A program made the translations under genes and the position numbers. DNA of 41,435 nt from an uncultured Thiocystis sp. GTDB lineage: Bacteria; Pseudomonadota; Gammaproteobacteria; Chromatiales; Chromatiaceae. The DNA lies in NCBI RefSeq assembly GCF_903866365.1, contig NZ_CAIPNF010000174.1, positions 1-41,435 of the forward strand. Reading direction: 5' to 3'. The notes under the pieces were generated by a model. It saw only the letters and a program-made list of their open reading frames with translations, was not told where the DNA came from and did not search any database. Positions 8,782 to 21,157 of this stretch are shown piece after piece; position 1 is the stretch's first letter; every line of letters begins with the position of its first letter.

Positions 8782-10656
8782 ATGATGGCGAGCGATCAAT
8801 ACGATGTGGTGGTGGTTGGGGGCGGTCACGCCGGCACCGAGGCGGCGCTGGCGGCGGCTCGCTGCGGGGCGCGCACCCTGCTGCTGACCCAGAATATCGA
8901 GACGCTCGGCCAGATGAGCTGCAACCCGGCGATCGGAGGCATCGGCAAGGGGCACCTGGTCAAGGAGATCGATGCACTCGGCGGTCTCATGGCCCGTGCC
9001 GCCGATCGCGGAGGCATCCAGTTCCGCATCCTCAACGCCAGCAAGGGGCCGGCGGTGCGCGCCACCCGCGCCCAGGCGGATCGCGCGTTGTACAAGGCCG
9101 CCGTGCGGGTCGCGGTCGAGAATCAGCCCGGTCTGTCGCTGTTTCAGCAGACGGTCGATGACCTCCTCGTCGAGCAGGATCGCGTGATCGGCGTCCAGAC
9201 CCGGATGGGCCTGCGTTTCATGGCCCGCGCGGTCATCCTCACGGTCGGCACCTTTCTCGGCGGGCGCATTCATGTGGGGCTCTCCAACGATGAGGGCGGG
9301 CGGGCCGGCGATCCACCCGCCAATGCCCTGGCGCGGCGTCTGCGCGAGCGGCCCTTTCGGGTCGAACGGCTCAAGACCGGGACGCCGCCGCGCATCGACG
9401 GGCGCACCATCGATTACAGCCGGCTCGTCGCGCAGCCCGGCGACGAGCCGGTGCCGGTCTTTTCCTACCTGGGGAGCGCCAGCGATCATCCGCGCCAGAT
9501 CAGTTGTCATCTCACGTCCACCAATGAGCGCACACACGACATCATCCGCTCCGGTCTCTCCCGCTCGCCGCTGTTTACGGGGCTGATCGAAGGTGTCGGC
9601 CCGCGTTATTGTCCATCGATCGAAGACAAGATCGTGCGTTTCGCCGACAAGACCTCGCATCAGGTGTTCGTGGAGCCGGAAGGGCTTGAGACCCATGAAG
9701 TCTATCCGAACGGCATTTCCACCAGCCTGCCCTATGATATTCAGGAGTCGCTGGTACGTTCCATCCCGGGGTTCGAGCGGGCGCATCTGACGCGCCCCGG
9801 TTATGCCATCGAATATGACTTTTTCGATCCGCGCGATCTGTCGCCGACGCTGGAAACGCATCATCTGCGGGGGCTCTTTTTCGCCGGGCAGATCAACGGC
9901 ACCACCGGCTACGAAGAGGCCGGCGCCCAGGGTCTGCTGGCCGGCGCGAACGCGGCCCTGCGGGTCCAGGAGCGCGAACCCTGGCTGCCGCGCCGCGACG
10001 AGTCCTATCTGGGGGTGATGGTCGACGATCTCGTCACCCGCGGAACCAGCGAACCCTACCGGATGTTCACCAGCCGCGCCGAGTATCGGCTCACGTTGCG
10101 CGAGGATAATGCCGATCTGCGTCTGACCGAGACCGGCCGCCGGCTCGGTCTGGTGGGCGAGGCGCAGTGGCGGCACTTCGCGTCCAAGCGCGAGGCGATC
10201 GAGCGCGAGCGTCAGCGGTTGCGCGAGACCTGGATCCGGCCCGACACCATCGATCAGACCCTCGCGGCCGAGGTGCTCGGCGAGCCCCTGCGCCGCGAGG
10301 CGCGGGCGCTGGAACTCCTGGCCCGTCCCAATGTGGGCTACCAGGGTATCCGCCGGTTGATTGGCGAGCCGCCGGAGCCGGTCGCGGCGGCGGTGAGCGA
10401 GCAACTGGAGATTCAGTCCCGCTATGACGGGTACATCACGCGCCAGCGCGCCGAGATCGACCGTCAGCGCGAGCAGGAAAGCAAGGTGCTGCCCGAGGGG
10501 TTCGATTTCGATCGGGTGCGCGGTCTCTCGAAGGAGGTGTGCGAGAAATTCAAGCGGGTCCGGCCCGTCACCGTGGGGCAGGCCGCGCGCATCCCCGGCG
10601 TGACCCCGGCGGCGGTCTCGCTGCTCCTGATCCACCTCAAGCGTCAGTCCGCCTGA
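8782..10656 (+). CDS. mnmG: tRNA uridine-5-carboxymethylaminomethyl synthase subunit MnmG (GidA)
   Basis: A 624-residue FAD-dependent subunit of the MnmEG complex, which makes the cmnm5 modification at wobble U34. The N-terminal dinucleotide-binding motif is [14 protein letters not shown], followed by [24 protein letters not shown]. The central FAD signature is [29 protein letters not shown], and the C-terminal part has [16 protein letters not shown] and an [11 protein letters not shown] helical domain. ATG 8782 or 8785 fits the family N-terminus; the longer frame to 8686 has no homology and runs into the promoter region. A TACACT at 8746-8751 may be the -10 box, with no good -35. The stop overlaps the rsmG start. 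Confidence 0.97.
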   Translation: MMASDQYDVVVVGGGHAGTEAALAAARCGARTLLLTQNIETLGQMSCNPAIGGIGKGHLVKEIDALGGLMARAADRGGIQFRILNASKGPAVRATRAQADRALYKAAVRVAVENQPGLSLFQQTVDDLLVEQDRVIGVQTRMGLRFMARAVILTVGTFLGGRIHVGLSNDEGGRAGDPPANALARRLRERPFRVERLKTGTPPRIDGRTIDYSRLVAQPGDEPVPVFSYLGSASDHPRQISCHLTSTNERTHDIIRSGLSRSPLFTGLIEGVGPRYCPSIEDKIVRFADKTSHQVFVEPEGLETHEVYPNGISTSLPYDIQESLVRSIPGFERAHLTRPGYAIEYDFFDPRDLSPTLETHHLRGLFFAGQINGTTGYEEAGAQGLLAGANAALRVQEREPWLPRRDESYLGVMVDDLVTRGTSEPYRMFTSRAEYRLTLREDNADLRLTETGRRLGLVGEAQWRHFASKREAIERERQRLRETWIRPDTIDQTLAAEVLGEPLRREARALELLARPNVGYQGIRRLIGEPPEPVAAAVSEQLEIQSRYDGYITRQRAEIDRQREQESKVLPEGFDFDRVRGLSKEVCEKFKRVRPVTVGQAARIPGVTPAAVSLLLIHLKRQSA

Positions 10657-11303
10657 TGGGAGCGGGCGCGGCCGAACCGTCGGCGATCGAGGAGCGGCTG
10701 GTCCTGGGGGCCGCGCGGTTGGGACTGACGCTGACGCCGGACCAGCAATCGCGGCTGCTCCAGTTTCTGGCCCTCCTGGCGCGCTGGAATCAGGTCTACA
10801 ATCTGACTGCGGTTCGCGATCCTCTTGAGATGGTCGCGAAACATCTGCTCGACAGTCTCGCGATCCAGCCCTTCCTGTTCGGCGACAGCGTGCTCGACAT
10901 CGGGACCGGCGCCGGTCTGCCGGGGTTGCCGCTGGCGATTCTGGAGCCGGCTCGCCGCTTCGCGCTGCTGGACGGCAACGGGAAAAAGATCCGTTTCGTG
11001 CGCCAGGCGGCGATGGAACTCGGGCTCGACAACGTCGCGCCCGTCCAGGCGCGCATCGAGACGTACCGACCGGATCGAAAATTTAGTACCATCGTCAGCC
11101 GCGCGGTCGCGGAAGCCGATCTTCTCTGTGTCCTGAAGGCCGATCTGCTCGCGTGTCCTGGCCGGCTGCTCTTGATGAAGGGGCGCCATCCGGACGCATC
11201 GCCAGTGAATCGGGGATGGCCGTCTACAGCACTGACTGTCCACCGTCTGAATATTCCTTTCCTCGACGTACCCCGTCATTTGATCGAACTCCGGAGTGAC
11301 TGA
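10656..11303 (+). CDS. rsmG: 16S rRNA (guanine527-N7)-methyltransferase RsmG (GidB)
   Basis: 215 residues with the RsmG layout: [29 protein letters not shown], then the SAM-binding motif [17 protein letters not shown], then [16 protein letters not shown] and STIVSRAV. It methylates N7 of G527 in 16S rRNA. The ATG at 10656 shares its first base with the last base of the mnmG TGA, the classical gidA-gidB coupling. The start at 10539 in the same frame is inside mnmG and without homology. Seven bases separate its stop from the parA start, so the four genes mnmG-rsmG-parA-parB read as one unit. Confidence 0.96.
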   Translation: MGAGAAEPSAIEERLVLGAARLGLTLTPDQQSRLLQFLALLARWNQVYNLTAVRDPLEMVAKHLLDSLAIQPFLFGDSVLDIGTGAGLPGLPLAILEPARRFALLDGNGKKIRFVRQAAMELGLDNVAPVQARIETYRPDRKFSTIVSRAVAEADLLCVLKADLLACPGRLLLMKGRHPDASPVNRGWPSTALTVHRLNIPFLDVPRHLIELRSD

Positions 11304-11310
11304 GCCGACC

Positions 11311-12099
11311 ATGGTCAACATCATCGCGATCGCCAATCAGAAAGGCGGTGTCGGCAAGACCACGACGGCGGTCAATCTGGCCGCCTCGCTGGCGTCCATG
11401 AAGCATCGCGTGCTGCTCGTGGATCTGGATCCCCAGGGCAATGCCACCATGGGCTGCGGGATCGACAAGCACGCGCTCGACTCCACGGTCTGCGATCTGC
11501 TGTTGAGCGACATCTCTCCCGCCGACTGTCTGAAGCGTATTGACGAGCCGTCGCCAGGGTTCGATCTGCTGCCCTCGAATGCCGACCTGACCGCCGCCGA
11601 GATCGGCCTGCTCGATTCGCCCGACCGCGAGCGGCGTCTGCTCAAGGTGCTGGCCAGCGTGGCGGGCGCCTACGAGCTGGTCATCATCGACTGTCCGCCG
11701 TCCCTGAACATGCTCACGGTCAACGCGCTGGTCGCGGCCCAGGGGGTGCTGATCCCGCTTCAGTGCGAATACTATGCGCTGGAGGGGCTGTCTTCCCTGA
11801 TCGACACCATCGAGCAGATCCGCGTGAGCCGCAATCCGGAACTGCGGATCGAAGGCATCCTGCGTACCATGCACGATCCGCGCAACAATCTGGCCAATCA
11901 GGTCTCGACGCAGCTCATCACCCATTTCAAGGACCAGGTCTACCGTACCGTGATCCCGCGCAATGTGCGTCTGGCCGAGGCGCCGAGCCACGGTCAGTCG
12001 GTGCTACTCTACGATCCGTTGTCCAAGGGGTCCATTTCCTACTTGGCGCTCGCCAGCGAAGTCCTGCGGCGCCTGGATAAACGCCTGCATGCCGCCTGA
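11311..12099 (+). CDS. parA: Chromosome partitioning ATPase ParA (Soj)
   Basis: A 262-residue ParA/Soj ATPase. The deviant Walker [17 protein letters not shown] has the signature first Lys, motif A' is [19 protein letters not shown], and Walker B is [20 protein letters not shown]. There is no N-terminal helix-turn-helix, which fits the chromosomal (type Ib-like) class rather than plasmid ParA. ATG 11311 gives the family N-terminus [13 protein letters not shown]; a GTG at 11296 in frame would add five residues. It drives segregation of the origin region with ParB. It follows rsmG by 7 bases and precedes parB by 13. Confidence 0.96.
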   Translation: MVNIIAIANQKGGVGKTTTAVNLAASLASMKHRVLLVDLDPQGNATMGCGIDKHALDSTVCDLLLSDISPADCLKRIDEPSPGFDLLPSNADLTAAEIGLLDSPDRERRLLKVLASVAGAYELVIIDCPPSLNMLTVNALVAAQGVLIPLQCEYYALEGLSSLIDTIEQIRVSRNPELRIEGILRTMHDPRNNLANQVSTQLITHFKDQVYRTVIPRNVRLAEAPSHGQSVLLYDPLSKGSISYLALASEVLRRLDKRLHAA

Positions 12100-12112
12100 C
12101 CAGACACGCACC

Positions 12113-13072
12113 ATGGATATCGATCACAAGCAACCGATGAAAAAAAGGGGACTGGGCCGAGGGCTGGATGCGCTGCTGGGCGCCGCGCGCGCGCCCGAGG
12201 TGCCGATCGCGTCGTCCGCGGGGACGCTCGTCGAAGACCCTGCGTCTGACGCGCGTCCGCATCTCCCGAACAGCGAGCGCCTCACGCATTTGCCACTGGA
12301 GCGGATCCAGCGGGGACGCTATCAACCGCGTCGGGACTTCGATCAGGAGGCGCTGCGTGAACTGGCCGATTCCATCGTCGCCCAGGGCGTGATTCAGCCG
12401 ATCGTGGTCCGTCCCCTGGCCGGGGCGTCGGCGGGCGAGCAACGCTATGAAATCGTTGCCGGCGAACGTCGCTGGCGCGCCTGCCAGATCGCGGGTCTCG
12501 CCGTCATTCCGGCGGTGGTCCGCGAGGTGGACGAGCCGACGGCGCTCGTGATCGGACTGATCGAGAATATTCAGCGTGCCGACCTCAATCCGCTCGAAGA
12601 GGCTGCTGCGCTGGATCGGCTCATCACCGAGTTCGGCCTGACCCATCAGCGGGTCGCCGAGGCGGTGGGTAAATCCCGCACGACGGTCACTAATCTGCTG
12701 CGGCTACTGGACCTCAATGCCGATGTCAAGACCCATGTGGAGCAGTCGCACCTGGAGATGGGGCACGCCCGCGCGCTGCTTGGTCTGAAGGGCGCCGCGC
12801 AGAGCAAGGCCGCCGAGCAGGCGGTCGCCGCCGGTCTGTCGGTGCGCGAAACCGAGCGGCTCGTGCGTCGCCTGCAGCAGAGCGATGACTCCAGCGAACC
12901 CGTCGCGCGGCCGTCGGATACCGACCCGAACATTCATCGTCTGCAGACCGATCTGACCGACCGGCTCGGCGCCCAGGTCCAGATTCGCCATGGCAGCCGG
13001 GGGGCGGGAAAGCTGGTGATTGCCTATCACAGTCTGGACGAGCTCGACGGCATCCTCGCGCATATCCAATGA
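12113..13072 (+). CDS. parB: Chromosome partitioning protein ParB (Spo0J), CTP-dependent clamp
   Basis: 319 residues. The N-terminal KKRGLGRGLDALLG motif is typical of chromosomal ParB. The ParB/Srx CTPase domain runs from about 60: LPLERIQRGRYQPRRDFD, ELADSIVAQGVIQPIVVRP, EIVAGERRWRA and LIENIQRADLNPLEEA. The helix-turn-helix follows (TEFGLTHQRVAEAVGKSRTTVTNLLRLL), and a C-terminal dimerisation segment ends the protein. ATG 12113 is used; ATG 12137 (MKKRGLGRG) is a good alternative and neither has a strong ribosome binding site. ParB loads at parS, but I found no consensus parS site in this window. Confidence 0.95.
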   Translation: MDIDHKQPMKKRGLGRGLDALLGAARAPEVPIASSAGTLVEDPASDARPHLPNSERLTHLPLERIQRGRYQPRRDFDQEALRELADSIVAQGVIQPIVVRPLAGASAGEQRYEIVAGERRWRACQIAGLAVIPAVVREVDEPTALVIGLIENIQRADLNPLEEAAALDRLITEFGLTHQRVAEAVGKSRTTVTNLLRLLDLNADVKTHVEQSHLEMGHARALLGLKGAAQSKAAEQAVAAGLSVRETERLVRRLQQSDDSSEPVARPSDTDPNIHRLQTDLTDRLGAQVQIRHGSRGAGKLVIAYHSLDELDGILAHIQ

Positions 13073-13161
13073 GTGCGGCGAAACCGCCCGCGTCACGCGG
13101 GGCGTCGTTGCACAGGATCCCGAATCCGGCGATCGGCGCTGTTTAAAACGCATGGGTTGCG

Positions 13162-13190
13162 TTGACCCTCTATCGGCAACCCCTTATACT
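13162..13190 (+). promoter_or_regulatory. atp operon promoter (sigma70 type)
   Basis: TTGACC at 13162-13167 and TATACT at 13185-13190 are separated by exactly 17 bp, each matching consensus at 5 of 6 positions. Transcription would start around 13197, about 40 bases before atpI. It lies in the only sizeable gap (about 160 bases) between parB and atpI. Confidence 0.75.
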
Positions 13191-13234
13191 GCGCGCTCGG
13201 TGAACGGCGTGCTCACCCCACTGAAGACGATCTC

Positions 13235-13615
13235 ATGCAACAGCCGGGGGCTTTCCAGGCCAAAAGGATTCTGAAAATCCAGTTTGCGTTTGGATTGGCG
13301 ATGACGATTCTCGCCCTGCCGTTCGGCAATTCGGTTGCCATTTCCGTTCTGGTCGGGTCGGGAACCTGTCTGCTTGCAAATAGTTTGCTTGCGGTCTGGG
13401 TCTTTCGCGAATATCGGGCAGCCGAGACCGCGCGCCTGGCCATGCGCTTTTATCGCGGCGAAGCCGCTAAGATCGCATTGATTCTCGGCTTGTTTGCCAC
13501 CGCTTTCGCGGTGATCGATAACCTTAATCTTCCGGTCATGCTTGGGGCCTATGTTGCCGTCCAAGTCATACCAACCCTGATCGCCGCCCAATTCGGCAGT
13601 CGAAACATGACGTGA
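13235..13615 (+). CDS. atpI: ATP synthase subunit I (accessory membrane protein)
   Basis: A 126-residue integral membrane protein with four likely membrane segments (around residues 15-33, 35-52, 78-95 and 98-115). AtpI is encoded first in most bacterial atp operons and helps assemble the c-ring or supply magnesium; sequence conservation is low, so the call rests on length, hydrophobicity and position before atpB. It starts 45 bases after the -10 box of the operon promoter and ends 10 bases before the atpB ATG. Confidence 0.9.
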   Translation: MQQPGAFQAKRILKIQFAFGLAMTILALPFGNSVAISVLVGSGTCLLANSLLAVWVFREYRAAETARLAMRFYRGEAAKIALILGLFATAFAVIDNLNLPVMLGAYVAVQVIPTLIAAQFGSRNMT

Positions 13616-13622
13616 GAGATGA

Positions 13623-14495
<873 letters not shown>

Positions 14496-14511
14496 TCAAC
14501 GGCGTGCTTGA

Positions 14512-14883
<372 letters not shown>

Positions 14884-14965
14884 TCGACGTCCCGCTCCCG
14901 CCAGGGTCGCGGCGTATCCGCCGGTCACCCTGATTCGGCACGAGGCATAGGCACGAGGCAACGCT

Positions 14966-15436
14966 ATGAATATCAATCTGACTCTGTTTGCCCAGATGAT
15001 CGCCTTCGCGGTGTTCGTCGGGTTCTGTATGAAGTATGTCTGGCCGCCCATCGTCAATGCATTGGCGGAGCGCAAGACCAAGATCGCCGAGGGCCTTGCC
15101 GCTGCCGAGCGTGGCCATCAGTCAAAGGCGTTGGGCGAACAGCGCGCGCTGGAACTGATGAAGGACGCCAAGGCCGCGGCGGCTGAGATCGTCGGTCAGG
15201 CCCAGAAACGGGCCACCGAGATCGTCGAGGAAGCCAAGGGCGACGCGCGCGCCGAAGGCGGTCGTCTGGTGGCCTCCGCGCAGGCGGAAATCGATCGCGA
15301 GACCAATCGCGCCCGCGAGGAACTGCGTGAGCGGGTCGCGTCGCTTGCCGTTGCGGCGGCGGAAAAGATCCTCCAAAAAGAGATCGATGTCGCGGCGCAC
15401 CGTTCGCTCGTCGACTCGTTCGCCAAGCAGCTCTAG
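14966..15436 (+). CDS. atpF: F0F1 ATP synthase subunit b
   Basis: 156 residues. There is one N-terminal membrane helix ([24 protein letters not shown], residues 5-28), then a long charged coiled coil rich in Ala, Glu and Lys, ending in [18 protein letters not shown]. It forms the peripheral stalk as a homodimer; only one b gene is present, with no b' paralogue as found in cyanobacteria and purple non-sulfur bacteria. It ends 9 bases before atpH. Confidence 0.96.
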   Translation: MNINLTLFAQMIAFAVFVGFCMKYVWPPIVNALAERKTKIAEGLAAAERGHQSKALGEQRALELMKDAKAAAAEIVGQAQKRATEIVEEAKGDARAEGGRLVASAQAEIDRETNRAREELRERVASLAVAAAEKILQKEIDVAAHRSLVDSFAKQL

Positions 15437-15445
15437 GGATCACCC

Positions 15446-15985
15446 ATGGCCGGAGACATAACCACCATCGCACGTCCCTATGCCGAAGCGGTGTTCGAGC
15501 GCGCCAAGGAGACCGGACAGATCGATGCCTGGTCGCAGGCGCTGGAACTGCTGGCGGCGGTGACCGCGGATGCCAATCTGGCCGCCCAGATCGGCAACCC
15601 GAACATCCCTCGGGAGCGCGTGCTCGAAATCATCCTTGAGGTCTGCGGAGAGGGTCTTCATGCGGAGGCCGCGAATTTCCTGCGCCTGCTGTCGCGCAAT
15701 GCGCGTCTGACCGCAATGCCCGAGATTGCACGCCTCTTCGAGGTCAGCCGCACCGCCGATCAGGGTGTGAGTCATGTGCTGATCCGCAGTGCCTTCGATC
15801 TCGGCGACGATGAGCTGGAGTCACTCTCCGCGGCGCTTACCAAGCGCTTCGGCGGTCAGGTCGACCTGACGGTCGAGACTGACAGCGCGCTGATCGGTGG
15901 GATCGAGATTCGCGCCGGGGACCTCGTCATCGACGACTCGGTTCGCGGAAAGATCAAGCAACTGGCCCACGCTTTGCAATTCTGA
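15446..15985 (+). CDS. atpH: F0F1 ATP synthase subunit delta
   Basis: A 179-residue delta subunit that ties the peripheral stalk to the top of the F1 head. The N-terminal domain begins [18 protein letters not shown]. The C-terminal family signature is near residues 145-160: [25 protein letters not shown], with the conserved G-G-x-x-(I/V) and D-x-S-x-R-x-(K/R)-L pattern. It follows atpF by 9 bases and precedes atpA by 13. Confidence 0.96.
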   Translation: MAGDITTIARPYAEAVFERAKETGQIDAWSQALELLAAVTADANLAAQIGNPNIPRERVLEIILEVCGEGLHAEAANFLRLLSRNARLTAMPEIARLFEVSRTADQGVSHVLIRSAFDLGDDELESLSAALTKRFGGQVDLTVETDSALIGGIEIRAGDLVIDDSVRGKIKQLAHALQF

Positions 15986-15998
15986 ACTGGACACCGCC

Positions 15999-17540
15999 AT
16001 GCAATTGAATCCATCCGAGATCAGCGATCTCATCAAGCAGAAGATCGAGAAACTCGACCTTCAGACCGAGGCCCGGACCGAAGGTACCATTGTCAGCCTG
16101 ACCGACGGTATCGTTCGTATTCACGGCCTGTCGGACGCCAAGTACTACGAAATGCTGGAGTTTCCGGGTGGTGCCAGTGGTCTGGCGCTGAATCTGGAGC
16201 GCGACTCGGTCGGCGCGGTCATTCTCGGTGACTACACCCACCTCTCCGAAGGTGACTGGGTTCGTTGTACCGGTCGTGTCCTGGAAGTACCGGTTGGCGA
16301 AGGGCTGCTCGGTCGCGTCGTGGACTCGCTCGGCGCCCCCATCGATGGCAAGGGACCGATCAATGCCTCTGGAACCTCGCCGATCGAAAAGGTCGCGCCA
16401 GGCGTCATTGCCCGTCAGTCGGTCGATCAACCCGTGCAGACGGGGATCAAGGCGATCGACGCCATGGTTCCGGTGGGCCGCGGTCAGCGCGAGCTGATCA
16501 TCGGTGACCGCCAGACCGGCAAGACCGCAGTCGCCGTCGACGCCATCATCAACCAGAAAAATACTGGCGTTAAGTGTATTTATGTCGCCGTGGGGCAGAA
16601 AAACTCCTCCATCGCGGCCCTGGTGCGCAAGCTCGAAGAGCATGGCGCCATGGATCACACCATCATCGTGGCCGCCGCCGCCGCCGAATCCGCCGCCATG
16701 CAGTTCATCGCGCCTTACGCCGGCTGTACCATGGGCGAGTATTTCCGCGACAAGGGCGAGGATGCCTTGATCGTCTATGACGACTTGACCAAGCAAGCCT
16801 GGGCCTATCGTCAGGTCTCGCTGCTGCTGCGTCGTCCACCAGGCCGCGAAGCCTATCCGGGTGACGTCTTCTATCTCCACTCCCGTCTGCTGGAACGCGC
16901 CGCGCGCGTCAATGCCAACTACGTGGAGAAGGCGACCGGCGGCAAGGTCACCGGCAAGACCGGCTCGCTCACCGCGCTGCCGATCATCGAGACTCAGGCC
17001 GGCGACGTGTCCGCCTTCGTGCCGACCAACGTGATCTCGATCACCGACGGCCAGATCTTCCTGGAAACCGACCTCTTCAACTCCGGTATCCGTCCGGCCA
17101 TCAACGCGGGCCTCTCGGTGTCGCGTGTCGGCGGCGCGGCCCAGACCAAGATCATCAAAAAGCTCGGTGGCGGTATCCGTCTGGCGCTGGCCCAGTATCG
17201 CGAGCTGGCGGCCTTCTCGCAGTTCGCCTCCGATCTCGACGAAGCGACCCGCAAGCAGTTGCAGCGTGGCGAGCGCGTCACCGAACTCATGAAGCAGACC
17301 CAGTACTCGCCCATGGGCGTGGGTCAGATGGCGGTCTCGCTGTTCGCCGCCAACGAAGGCTATCTGGACGACGTGGATGTCAAGAAGGTCGTGGATTTCG
17401 AGCGCGCCCTGCAAAGCTATATGAAGTCGGCCCAGGCCGAGTTGCTCGCGAAGATCGACGACACCGGCGATTACTCCGATGACATCCAGCAAGCGATGCA
17501 TGCGGCGATCAAGGACTTCAAGGCCAACAATACCTGGTAA
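15999..17540 (+). CDS. atpA: F0F1 ATP synthase subunit alpha
   Basis: 513 residues, the normal length. The N-terminal part carries the [19 protein letters not shown] helix that binds delta. Walker A is [11 protein letters not shown], the conserved [19 protein letters not shown] precedes it, and [17 protein letters not shown] and [27 protein letters not shown] are the hallmark blocks. [17 protein letters not shown] is the alpha/beta family signature. It is a non-catalytic nucleotide-binding subunit. The frame could be extended back to 15897 inside atpH, but ATG 15999 matches the family start. Confidence 0.98.
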   Translation: MQLNPSEISDLIKQKIEKLDLQTEARTEGTIVSLTDGIVRIHGLSDAKYYEMLEFPGGASGLALNLERDSVGAVILGDYTHLSEGDWVRCTGRVLEVPVGEGLLGRVVDSLGAPIDGKGPINASGTSPIEKVAPGVIARQSVDQPVQTGIKAIDAMVPVGRGQRELIIGDRQTGKTAVAVDAIINQKNTGVKCIYVAVGQKNSSIAALVRKLEEHGAMDHTIIVAAAAAESAAMQFIAPYAGCTMGEYFRDKGEDALIVYDDLTKQAWAYRQVSLLLRRPPGREAYPGDVFYLHSRLLERAARVNANYVEKATGGKVTGKTGSLTALPIIETQAGDVSAFVPTNVISITDGQIFLETDLFNSGIRPAINAGLSVSRVGGAAQTKIIKKLGGGIRLALAQYRELAAFSQFASDLDEATRKQLQRGERVTELMKQTQYSPMGVGQMAVSLFAANEGYLDDVDVKKVVDFERALQSYMKSAQAELLAKIDDTGDYSDDIQQAMHAAIKDFKANNTW

Positions 17541-17548
17541 CGGCCGTC

Positions 17549-17671
17549 AGCCACCAGCCACCAGCCTCCAGCAAAGAGGTCGGCGGCTGGCAGACTGCGT
17601 CTCGACATCCATCGAACCTCTGCGAGCCACCAGCCCACCGGCTGGCGGCTGGAAGCTGGAGGCTGGGAGCT
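17549..17671. repeat. Heptad-repeat inverted element between atpA and atpG
   Basis: The left arm (17549-17572) consists of 7-base units AGCCACC, AGCCACC, AGCCTCC. The right arm (17641-17671) consists of GCTGGCG, GCTGGAA, GCTGGAG, GCTGGGA. The two arms are roughly complementary. An inner pair, AGAGGT (17575-17580) with ACCTCT (17616-17621), would continue the fold. The right arm supplies GGGAG at 17665-17669, seven bases before the atpG ATG, so the element provides the atpG ribosome binding site and could hide it in a stem with the left arm. Tandem CCAGCNN-type heptads recall intergenic repeats I associate with some proteobacterial genomes. Confidence 0.75.
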
Positions 17672-17676
17672 AAGCA

Positions 17677-18540
17677 ATGGCAGGCGCCAAAGAAATCCGT
17701 ACCAAGATCGCAAGCATCAAGAGTACGCAGAAGATCACCAAGGCCATGCAAATGGTCGCGGCCTCGAAGATGCGCAAGGCTCAGGAGCGCATGTCGGCCT
17801 CTCGGCCCTATGCGGAAAAGATGCTTCAGGTGATCAGTCACCTCGCAAAAGCCACGCCCGAATACCGTCATTCCTTCATGGCCACGGAGCGTGAGATTAA
17901 GCGTGTCGGCTATATCGTGGTTTCCTCCGATCGCGGTCTCTGCGGCGGTCTGAACAGCAATCTGCTTCGCCGCCTGGTGGCCGATGTCAAGGAACGTCAG
18001 GCGGCGGGGGTCGAGCCCGTGTTCTGCGCCATCGGTTCCAAGGCGCTCGGCTTTTTCAAGCGTTTCGGGGGGCAACTCATCAGTCAGGCGACGCATCTGG
18101 GCGACAAGCCGCATATCGAGGATCTGATCGGCACGGTCAAGGTCATGCTCGATGCCTACGAGGCCAAAGAGATCGATGCGATCTATATCGTGGGCAATGA
18201 GTTCGTGAACACCATGACGCAGCGTCCACTGATCCGCCAACTGGTTCCGATCGCTGGTGAGGCGCGGGATCCGATGCCCTACCACTGGGATTACATCTAC
18301 GAGCCGGATGCGCGCACGGTCCTGGATGCGTTGCTCACCCGCTATCTCGAATCGCTCGTCTATCAGGCGGTGGTCGAGAATAGCGCCTGCGAGCAGGCCG
18401 CCCGGATGGTCGCCATGAAGTCCGCCTCGGACAATGCCGGCAATCTCATCGGCGAGCTTCAGCTCGTTTATAACAAAGCGCGCCAGTCCGCGATCACGCA
18501 GGAAATCTCCGAGATCGTGAGCGGCGCCGCCGCGGTCTAA
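17677..18540 (+). CDS. atpG: F0F1 ATP synthase subunit gamma
   Basis: A 287-residue central-stalk subunit. The N-terminal helix begins [48 protein letters not shown] is the conserved middle block, and the C-terminal helix includes [29 protein letters not shown], the family signature. The chloroplast-type regulatory Cys insert is absent. Its GGGAG ribosome binding site lies within the heptad-repeat element just upstream. Confidence 0.97.
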   Translation: MAGAKEIRTKIASIKSTQKITKAMQMVAASKMRKAQERMSASRPYAEKMLQVISHLAKATPEYRHSFMATEREIKRVGYIVVSSDRGLCGGLNSNLLRRLVADVKERQAAGVEPVFCAIGSKALGFFKRFGGQLISQATHLGDKPHIEDLIGTVKVMLDAYEAKEIDAIYIVGNEFVNTMTQRPLIRQLVPIAGEARDPMPYHWDYIYEPDARTVLDALLTRYLESLVYQAVVENSACEQAARMVAMKSASDNAGNLIGELQLVYNKARQSAITQEISEIVSGAAAV

Positions 18541-18562
18541 CCGCCGGTGGCTGACGCGGATG

Positions 18563-18595
18563 ACCCGCGCCCGATCGACCGATCAGGGCGCGGGT
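18563..18595 (+). other. Intercistronic hairpin between atpG and atpD
   Basis: ACCCGCGCCC (18563-18572) pairs with GGGCGCGGGT (18586-18595), and GATCG (18573-18577) pairs with CGATC (18580-18584), leaving a 2-base loop and one bulged A. No T-run follows, so it is probably not a terminator. It may set mRNA processing or stability, which differ among atp cistrons in other bacteria (inference). Confidence 0.6.
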
Positions 18596-18597
18596 GA

Positions 18598-20046
<1,449 letters not shown>

Positions 20047-20058
20047 GGGGGATCTCCC

Positions 20059-20484
20059 ATGGCAATGACAGTACGTGTCGATATCGTGAGCGCCGAGGGC
20101 GCCATCCACTCCGGCCTCGCCACCATGGTTTACGCGACCGCGGAGATGGGCGAGGTGGGTATCGCCCCCCGTCACACGGCCTTTATCAGCCGGCTCAAAC
20201 CGGGCGACGTGCGGGTCGAGAACGAGCAGGGCGAGCAGGAACATTTCTATGTCTCCGGCGGCATGTTGGAAGTTCAGCCAAATGTGGTGACGGTCCTGGC
20301 CGACACCGCGATCCGCGCCCGCGACCTGGACGAGGCGGCGGCCATGGAAGCGAAACGCCGCGCCGAGGATGCGCTCGCCGGTCAAACCGCCAAGTTCGAG
20401 TACGCCAAGGCCCAGGTCGAATTGGCCGAGGCTGTGGCGCAACTGCGGGCGATCGAGAAGCTGCGTAAAATGAAGGGGCGCTGA
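20059..20484 (+). CDS. atpC: F0F1 ATP synthase subunit epsilon
   Basis: 141 residues. The N-terminal beta-sandwich (VRVDIVSAEGAIHSGLATMVYATAEMGEVGIAPRHTAFISRLKPGDVRV) is followed by the two-helix C-terminal domain (DEAAAMEAKRRAEDALAG, then AQVELAEAVAQLRAIEKLRKM) that can inhibit hydrolysis. GGGGGA precedes the ATG. It is the last gene of the atp operon and is followed within 50 bases by a strong terminator. Confidence 0.96.
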   Translation: MAMTVRVDIVSAEGAIHSGLATMVYATAEMGEVGIAPRHTAFISRLKPGDVRVENEQGEQEHFYVSGGMLEVQPNVVTVLADTAIRARDLDEAAAMEAKRRAEDALAGQTAKFEYAKAQVELAEAVAQLRAIEKLRKMKGR

Positions 20485-20534
20485 TTCGCTGTCCCCGCCA
20501 GCCTAGCCAGCCACGGTTGCTGGCACTCTGACAG

Positions 20535-20571
20535 ACGCCCCCGGTCAAGACGACGGGGGCGTTTGCGTTTT
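20535..20571 (+). terminator. Rho-independent terminator of the atp operon
   Basis: ACGCCCCCG (20535-20543) pairs perfectly with CGGGGGCGT (20554-20562) around a 10-base loop, followed by TTGCGTTTT. It sits 50 bases after the atpC stop and only 16 bases before the slyD start, so slyD must be transcribed by read-through or from a promoter within the terminator region. Confidence 0.85.
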
Positions 20572-20586
20572 CGCGTGGAGGTACGC

Positions 20587-21087
20587 ATGAGCATGTCGGA
20601 TCAAACGATTGACGACGGCAAGCTGGTCTCGTTGACCTACCGCATCGTCGATGCGGCGGGTGCCATCCTGGAGCAGACGGATCTGCCCGTCACCTACATT
20701 CAGGGCGGTCAGACCGAACTCATCGGCGGGATGGATGCCGCGATCCGCGGAAAATCCGTGGGCGACGAGGTCGAACTGCGGCTTGGTCCCGATCAGGGCT
20801 TTGGCCCGCATGATCCAAGCCTGACCTTTACCGACGACCTGGAGAATGTTCCGCCGGAATTCCGCTTCGTCGGCGCCGAAGTCCAGATGCAGAGCGACAC
20901 CGGCGAGGTTAAATCCTTTTATGTCACCCGCATCGAGGACGGCAAGCTCACGGTCGACGGCAACCACCCGCTGGCCGGTAAGTTGCTCCTGGTCCATGTC
21001 CGGATTCATGAGGTGCGCGACCCCACGCACGCGGAGTTGAGCGCCGAGTTGGGCGTCTGCAACCTGCCGGGCGGAAGTCTTCATTGA
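20587..21087 (+). CDS. slyD: FKBP-type peptidyl-prolyl isomerase, SlyD-like
   Basis: 166 residues. The FKBP core is [57 protein letters not shown], and [16 protein letters not shown]. The insert-in-flap chaperone domain lies between ([15 protein letters not shown]). The His/Cys-rich nickel-binding tail of E. coli SlyD is absent; the protein ends [15 protein letters not shown]. The start at 20587 has GGAGG 5 bases upstream. It is placed between atpC and glmU, a pair that is usually adjacent. Confidence 0.9.
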   Translation: MSMSDQTIDDGKLVSLTYRIVDAAGAILEQTDLPVTYIQGGQTELIGGMDAAIRGKSVGDEVELRLGPDQGFGPHDPSLTFTDDLENVPPEFRFVGAEVQMQSDTGEVKSFYVTRIEDGKLTVDGNHPLAGKLLLVHVRIHEVRDPTHAELSAELGVCNLPGGSLH

Positions 21088-21091
21088 TTCT

Positions 21092-21110
21092 GAAATTCTT
21101 AAGGAATTTC
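21092..21110. promoter_or_regulatory. AT-rich palindrome between slyD and glmU
   Basis: GAAATTC (21092-21098), TTAAG, GAATTTC (21104-21110) is a perfect 7-bp inverted repeat in an otherwise GC-rich region, 48 bases before the glmU ATG. It could be an operator or a weak hairpin. No T-run follows. Confidence 0.35.
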
Positions 21111-21157
21111 CGAATGTCTGGAAATCGCTTCGAGATCAAACAGAGGACTTGCAACGT

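Noticed and set aside
8656-10635. 659-codon open frame on the minus strand opposite mnmG
   Set aside because: Low-complexity GC-driven shadow with no motifs; mnmG on the plus strand has full-length family motifs.
15954-17501. 515-codon open frame on the minus strand opposite atpA
   Set aside because: Shadow ORF without any recognisable domain; atpA is unambiguous.
17549-17671. Possible CRISPR-like array in the atpA-atpG gap
   Set aside because: Units are 7 bases with no spacers; it is a short-period repeat with inverted arms.
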